Shown in pieces: positions 55,741 to 64,000 of a stretch of 64,000 nt of DNA. The stretch comes from Pseudovirgaria hyperparasitica. Taxonomy: Eukaryota; Ascomycota; Dothideomycetes; Acrospermales; Acrospermaceae. The notes under the pieces are model-generated. The model was not told where the DNA came from, made no database searches, and saw nothing but the letters and a program-made list of their open reading frames with translations. The position numbers were made by a program, and so were the translations under genes. The stretch is from positions 313,511 through 377,510 of the forward strand of contig NW_022985553.1 of the NCBI RefSeq assembly GCF_010093815.1, in the 5' to 3' direction. Every line of letters begins with the position of its first letter. Position 1 is the stretch's first letter.

Positions 55741-58700
55741 ATATAGCGGCCTTAGGTACCGACATACCCTAGTATATACTAGATATACCCCTACCGGTAC
55801 GATAGAAAAGGCTATATAGCGATATTACTAAGGGTAACTATATACCTATCTAAAACGTAGAATATACCTAAAGGCGCACGCCGCTATAGATAGACGGAAT
55901 AAAGGGGACCCTAAGAGGGGAAACCCTCCTAGATTATATTAACTACTAGGTAGTATATATAGAGAAGGAAGCCGGAGAGAGCTAGAAGACCCTCCTATAT
56001 ATATTCTAGGACCTTATCTAGAATCTAAAGGGAATTACGGAGGAGGAGAAGAAGATATAACTAGGAGGACCGGAGAGTAGGCTCGACTAAATAGAGGCTA
56101 GTCTACGTAGAATCTAGGAGGAACTTACTTAAGGTAAGCGCCCTAGTATATAGGTATAAATAGTAGTAATACCGGAGGCTATACCACGGGCCCCCCGGAC
56201 CGGTAATACGGTGTATAGTATACACGTTATAATCTAGAATAAGGACACCCTAGCATAGGTCTAGTAAGCATCCCTAAAGGATATAGTAAGTAAGATTAAT
56301 AAATAAAAGGGAATATAGTTAAACGTTATCGCCGCTAAACTTACGCTAGAAGGAGTAGTACTTACCACGATAACGAATATTACGTAGTAGACTATCTCGC
56401 GCGATCCGAACGCGATTAGTAGTATCTTCCTAGGCGCCTCTATTAGGGCGGCTATATATCTAATATAGGTATACTCTATATCTATAAGCGGATAGATTAT
56501 TAGAGAAGAGGATATTATATAGATAGAATAGTTAAACGAGCGAAAATACCTAGGGATTAAGATCGTAAGAGCATAGTAGAAGAATATATAAGGGATTAAA
56601 ACCAGATCGAAGATATACTCTACTATAATAGTAGAGCTTAAGGACCCCGCCCTCGCGTATTAAATTACGTAAGAGGGATTCCTAGTAGAAGGGGAGCTTC
56701 TTATAGCGGAACCATGGGATAGAGTATAGGCAATAATATAGTGCTTTAACTATTAGGGATACGGGTACACGGCATAGCGGTACTTCTAAAAGACTAGATA
56801 TAGGTGGTATTAATAAGAATATAGTACCTAGGAGTACCCCTATAGAATATAAGGAGAGGGCTAGAGGGATAGGGATATAGTAAAGTACTCTAACTACGAC
56901 GGTAAGTACCCGTCGTAGTCGGCTATATACACGAAACGTAAATAGGTTACTAAATATATCCACTTAATCCGGATAAAGGGAGTAAGGTAGCTATAAATAA
57001 TACGACCTACTACTATTTCTCTCTTTACTATAATACTACTACTATAGACTACCTCCTTACGAGGAAGCGGTTAGAAATAATAAACTATCCCGAGAAAGCT
57101 AATAATAGGACGGCCCCGAGGAATTACTAAGGCCGCCGCTATATAAGGATAGTCGCGTCTTAGAGGAATAAATATATAGGCCTATATATTCCCTAGCATC
57201 TAATAAGAGACTAAGATATACTTCTAATTATATAGATAAACGTATAGTATAAACGTAAGAACTAGGCGATACTTCTTAAGAAGACCGGAGCTGTAATACT
57301 CGCTATATAGGAGCTATATAAATACTACTAGACGAATAAACCAATAACACACCTAGGATATTATATAATACACCCCCTAGGACCGGAGAGGAGAGTCCTC
57401 TTCCATATCTATAAGTCTATTCTACTCTTATTATAGTCGTATACTAAACGGGATAACCTCTAGATAATACTACACCTCTAGACGAATATTAGACCCCTCT
57501 ATATATATAATATATATAATTAGAACTAATCGCTTTAGGCGGATAACATGCTTAAGGGTACTACTAAGCTAGGATAATATATCCTTCTAGAAGACTTTAA
57601 CCTCTATTATAGCTAGTAGGGTAGACTAACTATTACCCGCGAAGAGCTTCGAGCTAGAGAACTACGTACCTAATGCTACGGCTTTCTATATCTTCTTATA
57701 CTAGTAGAATAGATTATCTAGTGAAAATATAAATAAGATAAGGGCGGATCTATACTCGACCTTACCCTAGCCACTAGATATATTTATAATAGAACTTAAT
57801 ACTACCGCCTAAGCCTTATATAGATAGACTCCGACTATAAATATATAGAGACCGTAATAGACGTATCTACCCCTTAAGACTAACGAGGGCGATAGCTATA
57901 GAAGGATACTAACTAGGAAAAGTATCTAAAGGACCTAGAATCGATAATCCTAGACCCGTCTATAGTCGACGTATCTAATGGCCCGGCTATTAACTAGGCC
58001 GTGAATACACTCCTATAGACGTACTAGGGAGTAAGAGATAAACACGTGCCGTACTAAATATATAGACCCCTAGACCTAAAAAGTATACCTTAAGTGCGAG
58101 AGTATAGGCGAGAAGTCCAGAGATTATATACACGCGTATACTATAACCGTATATCTAAAGTATAGGATAAATAGAGAGAGGCGAGAAGATAACGAGATAA
58201 GGTCCTCTATAATAAGCGATATAAATAGTAGTATATAGTCACGGACAGATACACACGTAATACTACTAGACTATGGTATATAGTAAAATAGGCTAAAAGT
58301 ACCGCCTCCCCGACACCTATACCACTTATACCCCCCCTTATATATTAAGAAAAGATATACTCCACGAGCCTTAAGAAAATAGAAATCCTATAAGAGATTA
58401 TATTCCCTCTCCTAGAACCCGTAGACCTATTAGATATTAACGGCACGGAATACCCGGAAGCTATAAGTATCCCTAGGGAAATCACGGACGACGATATACT
58501 TAGCGCTATTAAGATACTTCTAAACGATAAAGCGCCTAGGCTAGATAGAATTCCGAATCGATGCCTTAAGAGGACCATATAGGCGACCTTACTAATTATA
58601 GGCTATATATTCCAAGCGTACGCCCGTATAGGATACCACCTATAGAGCTTCCGAACTATATATATAGTTATACTCCTAAAACTAGGGAAGAGTCTAAATA

Positions 58701-60771
58701 TACTAAAGGGATAGAGGCCGATCACCCTCCTCTCCTACCTTAGTAAGGTACTAGAAGCTATAATTACTAAGAAGATAAGTATAGTAGTATAGGTATACGG
58801 CCTTCTTCTAGTAAACTAGAAGACGAAGATAGAAAGCTCTCTAATTATAGCTATTTAATATATCCTTAAGGTTATCTAGACTATATAGAAATAAGAACGA
58901 GTCGTTACGCTACTCTCTCTAGATATAATAGGGGCATTTAATAAGGTAAACTATATAAGACTTATCTATAACCTCCGGATAAGGCGAATACCTAAGTAGA
59001 TTATATAATTTATATAGTCCTTCCTCGCGTAAAGGACTACTTAAATATATATCCCCGGATACCGAAGCGAATATAAGAAGACGGTATATAGTATCCCGTA
59101 AGGGAGCACTATCTCCCTAATCCTCTTTCTCTTCTTTATAGTAGACCTCCTTTAGGGAATAGAATATATAGAGATAGTCGGATACGTAGATAATATATAC
59201 CTCCTTATAGTCGATAGTAGTACTAGTAGAATATATACACGACTCGAACGAGACCATAAGAAATACGTCTAGTAGGTAAAGCGCCACGGAGTAAAATTCG
59301 TACCTAAAAAATACTAGCTTATATACTTTATTAACCGCTATAGAGGATAGGCTACTAGGGAGGGGGTATGTCGCCCCTAAATCGACGCCTTTATAGAACT
59401 ACTAGTATAGAGTATACGAGCACTCGGCGTTATAATTAATAATAAGCTAAAATAGAGACTATAGGTGGCACACGCCGTCTCTAGAGCCCTCTAGGTAGAA
59501 ACCGCTATATACTAGATTACGGTATCTACGTAGGGAATAGCCTAGGATAAGGCGAGATAGCTATACGTCTCCCTAGCACGCCTAGCCTTTATATATAGAT
59601 ATAAGTACTAGTATACGGCCCTTATATAAGCTCGGCGAGTAAAGCTTAAGTCTATATAAAACCATATACTCCGCCTTATCTCCGGCATATATAAAGCTAC
59701 TAACACGACGCTCCTCCAACGCGAGATAAACGTAATAAATATATAGAACTTCTACTAGATATAGAGACTTATATACTTTACTAAATAATAAGTATAAGAA
59801 CGTAGAGGAGATAGGGTATATACCTTCGCCGTACTACGTACACGTATCCGCGCGTATTACTAGGCTCTCTCTACTATAGAATAAACTCGAGTATAATATA
59901 AATACTATATAGAGGCGGACTCGAGCTAGACCGTATAGGAGGTTTAAAATAACCCGGATACCGTCCTAAGCTAATAGAGCCCTAAGGAGCTTAGCCGCGT
60001 TATATAGTTATAGATCTAGAATAAATAGAGGGAGGTACTTAAAGTCTAGTAGGCCTCCTAATAGGATAGGTATCTAGAATAGATCTAAGGGCCTTAGAAG
60101 GAACCGAGTAAATAGATATATAAAGGGCTAACGAAGGCCTAAGCATCTATACTCCTCTAAGCCCGAATAGGCGCTATAGGTCTTCTATATTACCTCTACT
60201 AGAGAGGTATCCTAGATATATCTTTCTAGTACGAGGACTACGGCCGGAGAGGTATAATACGCCACTACCTCGCGACGTGCTCTAGCCTCTATACTCTAAG
60301 ATAAGCCCTCGTCCGTATAACGAGGACCTCTAACATTACGTAATAGCTTAATAAGTACCCTAAGGACGTCGCCCGATAGATACTTATATACCTTCCTCTC
60401 CCCTAGTTCTAGTAGACCCACGTATATATACTAGAAGAAGCCCGATATATACTAGAAGAACCCTAGTATACGTCGGAAGAACCCCGGGAGAACCGCGATT
60501 ATTAGTTAAGGGTAGCCCTTAACTAATAATCTCCGTATCTACACGTGCTACCTAAGGGTAAACTATTATAATATAGGCTATAGGCCTATAGGTAGCCCCT
60601 AGGGCTATATATATATAAAGAACGAGAGGATAGATAGAGCGTAGTTATAGATATAAGGGAGTTTTTTCTATTCGTAGGTTTCTTCTTATATAGTAGCTTA
60701 GACTAGAGGAGGCATGCGCCTATAGAGTGGTACTCTACCTAGTTTACTAATATTATTATTATTATTATTAT
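55741..60771 (+). mobile_element. Tad1-like LINE (non-LTR retrotransposon), RIP-degraded
   Basis: Plus-strand LINE relic about 5 kb long; its exact 5' end is not determined. Recognisable parts despite many stops: an ORF1 zinc-knuckle-like CFNYWGYGYT at about 56735-56765, and an endonuclease region around 57000-57700 with a LLEDFNLYY-like motif near 57585. The reverse transcriptase spans about 58350-59330, with IGAFNKVNY near 58930 and the catalytic YVDD box reduced to YVDN at 59183-59194. An RNase H-like region follows at about 59850-60300. The element ends in a TTA/ATT microsatellite (60745-60771) like the tails of many LINEs. C-to-T change in CpA context (TpA excess) points to RIP. It is surely inactive. 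Confidence 0.82.
60499..60529. repeat. 31-bp hairpin palindrome, copy 2
   Basis: Identical to the copy at 55710-55740, and 4789 bp from it start to start; the flanking bases differ. It lies between the RNase H-like region and the ATT-rich tail. Confidence 0.85.
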
Positions 60772-61154
60772 ACTTCTATATAGTCTCTTACTTTCTATTA
60801 AAAAAACTTAAGAAAAAAAGAATATATTAATTAGTTATTCTAAGAAAAGCTCTATAATTATATTTTTAAAGTATATAGGAGGGGTAACTTCTAAAGTACC
60901 GAGGTATATAGTAAAGATAGAGAGAAAATAGAGATTTTCTCTACTATCTATTATAGAAATACAACATATACATAGATATAAGAGTATTTATAGAATATAG
61001 TAAGTTTAATAAGAGAGAAAGCTAGAGTCTACTCGGCTTTCTTAAGATATAGAATAGAGTATACTATTAAAAAGGGGCTTACTAAGCTTTATTAAGTAAG
61101 GAGAGAGTAGTAGTATAGGCGTAGTATACTAGCGTTAAGTATACCTAGGGTCTA
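60772..61154. other. AT-rich RIP-degraded stretch between elements
   Basis: No identifiable feature. The base composition is the same as in the neighbouring elements; it may be degraded LTR or LINE sequence. Confidence 0.5.
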
Positions 61155-64000
61155 CCTGTTAGGACTTAGCCTTAGGTAGGACCCGACCTACATGTACCTT
61201 AGCTAACAGGGTTAGGAGGTAACGTGAAGGGCGGTAAATAGTCACGTGCTAGATAGATCGGCGTCCCTTTATATATATACTCTCAGATTCCTACCAAAAG
61301 GGTTCAGTAGTAATTCATTCTATAATAGAATACACCCTATTATTCTATCTAACTATACTACTATCTAATAACTCTATTCTTATATTCGAATTACTCCCTA
61401 TATAGTACTATAGTTAAGATAGTCTAACTAGAACTAAGAAGGTCGACACGATCTACTATAGGGATAAGTAATACTATATTAAATAATAGGGATCCTCTAT
61501 AATTAGTATTAATTCTAGCCGTTTCTAACTAAGAAGTAGAAATATTAGACTGAATTACGGAGCTTTTAGATGAAGAAATGGTAGAGACGCCGAGTAACTT
61601 CTAATAATATAAAGCTAGATAACGAGTTGTGGCGGAGCCACGTAAGGTATTATAATAAACCATCGCTAAACTTTAGGAATACATCGCGAATTAGGCTCGA
61701 GAGATTTAAACTCTTAAAGAATAGGTAGAACGCGCGAAACTCCTCGCAAAGAGATAAGAACTTAAGGAGTCTCTTAAAGAACTACGCCGAACGATAGTAG
61801 GTGGACGACTTCCTATACCAATTCAGGCGGAATTAGTTTACCTACCATTAGAGTTATAATAATCTACTATATACCCGGCCGCTTCGTTACCGATTTACCC
61901 TACTCCTTCCCTAGGTATACTAAAACCTAAAGACCCGACTATATTTATAGGGAAGAACTAAAAGAAGTAGAAAGACTAGAAGAGAGACTATAAAAAGTAC
62001 TTCCTCGATAACCCTCTACTCTTTTCTACTAAAGTATAACGTATTTCGTTCGGAGAACAATACCTAGACTTATAATCCCACGATTAATAGGATAGATAGA
62101 AGGAAGTATAGCTACTATCTACGATAACCTAGAAACATTTAGCTATATTTATACTAAACACCCTTAGAACGGATAGAGAACGTGAAAGAAAGGCACTATC
62201 TAAGTTAAGAAGCGTGGTATAACGACCGAACTAGACACCTACTTAACTACTATAATACCTCTAAAACCTATAGGATAATATCCCTATACTATAGAAAAAT
62301 ATTTATATATTCTAGTTTTATGAAGTACTACTTCCGTTAATCCACGAAAGACTAGAAATAGTATTATTAAGTTTTAACCATCTATACGAATTAGAGAAGA
62401 AAGCTAATAAATACTACCGCATCCTTAAGAAACGCGGCTCTCTAGGTAAAACCGACGAACTATACACGGGTTAGAAACGAGGTCGATTAAATACGTTCGA
62501 TTAAGAGTAACCTTACTACGATTAGCGCTAGAAGAGCGTAAATCGGGGTAGAAACGCGTTAAGAGGACACTAAAATAATCAAGGCGGTACTTCTTAACAC
62601 GGAAAAGAATAAGGCATAGACTTAAATATAACGCCTATCGTAAAATAGTAGGATTATAGCGCACTTCGTTACTATAAGTATAGAGAAATAGAATATATTT
62701 TACCTAACTATAAGAATCTAAAAAAAGAATAGACTAGTATACGAGACCTAACCACGTTCTTAGCTAAATTATATATACTTAGAAGGAGCCGTAGCGCCTT
62801 CCGGCGAGTAAAGACCTAATATTACTAAAAGTATCGTTACCTATAGTAAATGGTAATAAAACTATATAGGCCCTCGTGGACACTAGTATAGAAGATAACT
62901 ATATTTCGTCGATTCTCGTAAAGGAGTATAGATTATTATATAATCTCGGTAAAGTTAGCCGAACTATCGTAGTTAATAGATATAAAGTTAGAACTTTAGG
63001 TAAAGCTATAACGAATTACGAAGTTCATAACTCGAAGATAATAAAATAGTAGATATCTAATAAATTTATTATAGCTAATATTAGCTAATAGAATATGATT
63101 CTAGGGATACCTTAGCTTAGACGCCTAAACCCTATCCTTAATTTTTAGAAGGAGATATTAACGTTCCAATGATACCGTAGTAAATTATACTAGTAAGTCG
63201 TAACTATTAGTAAGGAGGCATGGAACCTCGCCGTACGGACCCGATTATCGCTAATCTATCTTACGTCCTTATCGATTATCAATAAAGACGAGGATAATAG
63301 TAATAATTAGGGCGAAGATACGCTACCTAACGTATATTCATAGTATACGGATATATTTTTAGTAGGAGATACGTTACTTCTCCCTAATCACAGGCTATAT
63401 AAGCTAAAGATTAAGCTTAAAGAGAGAGTAGACGTCCCTTATAGCCTACTTTACCTACTTTCGAGACTAGAACTTAAAGTTCTTTATAAATATATTAAAG
63501 AATATCTCGAAAGAGGCTAGATACGTCGTAGTATGTTATCGGCCGGCGTATCTATTCTCTTTATAAAGAAGAAAGACGGAAGTTTACATCTATACGTTAA
63601 CTATCAGGCACTAAATATAGTGACTAAGAAGAATCGTTATCTATTACCGCTAGTTAGTAAATCTTTAGACTAATTAATAAAGGTAAAGTACTTTATAAAG
63701 CTAGATTTATAAGATATATATTACTAGCTTCGAATTCGTTACGGAGATGAGTAGAAAACCGCATTTCGGACTAGATATAGTTATTTTAAGTATACTATTA
63801 TACCATTCGGGCTAATAAATGCGCTAGGAGCGTTTTAAGGATATATTAATACTATACTCATAGGATTACTTAATATAATTTACGTAGTTTATCTTAATAA
63901 TATACTAATTTACTCTGATAGTATATAGAATTATAAAGAACACGTGAAATCGGTACTAAATCGTCTAAGGTAGTATAAACTCTACGTAAAATTATCTAAA
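61155..64000 (+). mobile_element. Ty3/Gypsy LTR retrotransposon fossil (5' part), truncated by window edge
   Basis: The plus-strand order is a probable 5' LTR/leader region (from about 61155, near a CCTGTTAG...CTAACAGG inverted pair), then a gag-like region (about 61560-62750). A protease-like region follows at about 62840-63150 and the start of a reverse transcriptase at about 63420-64000, with Ty3/Gypsy-type motifs. The second LTR lies beyond the window. The element is heavily degraded by RIP-type change, with dozens of breaks, and is a fossil. RIP makes its age hard to judge, since saturation can be reached quickly. Confidence 0.8.

Noticed and set aside
56682-58578. Minus-strand ORFs at 56682-56963 and 58345-58578
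   Set aside because: They are antisense frames kept open by AT-rich RIP-degraded LINE sequence.
1-64000. CRISPR arrays, rRNA genes and telomeric repeats
   Set aside because: None seen; the organism is a fungus and no direct-repeat/spacer array, rDNA or TTAGGG array occurs.

Overview
The window is nuclear DNA of a filamentous ascomycete (Pezizomycotina, most likely a Dothideomycete). The evidence is short introns of about 46 to 65 bases with CTAAC/TACTAAC branch sites, a septation-initiation kinase of the SepH type, a fungal complex I 21.3 kDa subunit, and an AT-rich block of transposons in which CpA has largely become TpA. That last pattern is the mark of repeat-induced point mutation (RIP).

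Layout. 1-15.9 kb is gene-poor and of normal base composition. It holds a small two-exon gene (612-975), a few weak small membrane ORFs, a U6 snRNA gene (12301-12400, minus) with a U6-derived snap-back repeat 1 kb away, and several stretches that look like decayed genes. 15.9-17.1 kb is a mitochondrial lipoate-protein ligase. 17.1-22.2 kb has no convincing protein gene but carries good intron signals and pyrimidine-rich leaders. 22.2-26.9 kb is the seven-exon SepH/Cdc7 kinase. 28-40.3 kb is the gene-rich core: an SDR, a four-helix membrane protein, a hexose-type MFS transporter, an O-methyltransferase, a RING/coiled-coil protein and the complex I subunit. 40.4-46.6 kb is again gene-poor, with a 58-residue cysteine-rich secreted protein and decayed ORFs. 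46.6-55 kb holds an MCT-type MFS transporter, a membrane-anchored amidohydrolase, an orphan Pipsqueak/CENP-B DNA-binding ORF and a glutathione S-transferase. From about 55.42 kb to the end the sequence is RIP-degraded: a Tad1-like LINE, then the 5' part of a Ty3/Gypsy fossil cut by the window edge.

Exon structures were built by hand from splice signals and frame continuity. Where exons join in frame across conserved motifs (SepH, SDR, sugar transporter, OMT, RING, complex I subunit, amidohydrolase) they are quite secure. Housekeeping roles dominate: lipoylation of mitochondrial enzymes, septation, respiration and RNA splicing. The SDR, sugar transporter, OMT and tetraspan genes lie together, but no polyketide or peptide synthase is present, so I do not call a secondary-metabolite cluster. 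The most interesting items are the secreted Cys-rich protein, the U6 snap-back, the identical 31-bp palindromes in the LINE region, the possible spliced non-coding transcript at 17.6-18.1 kb, and a GC-AG intron in SepH.
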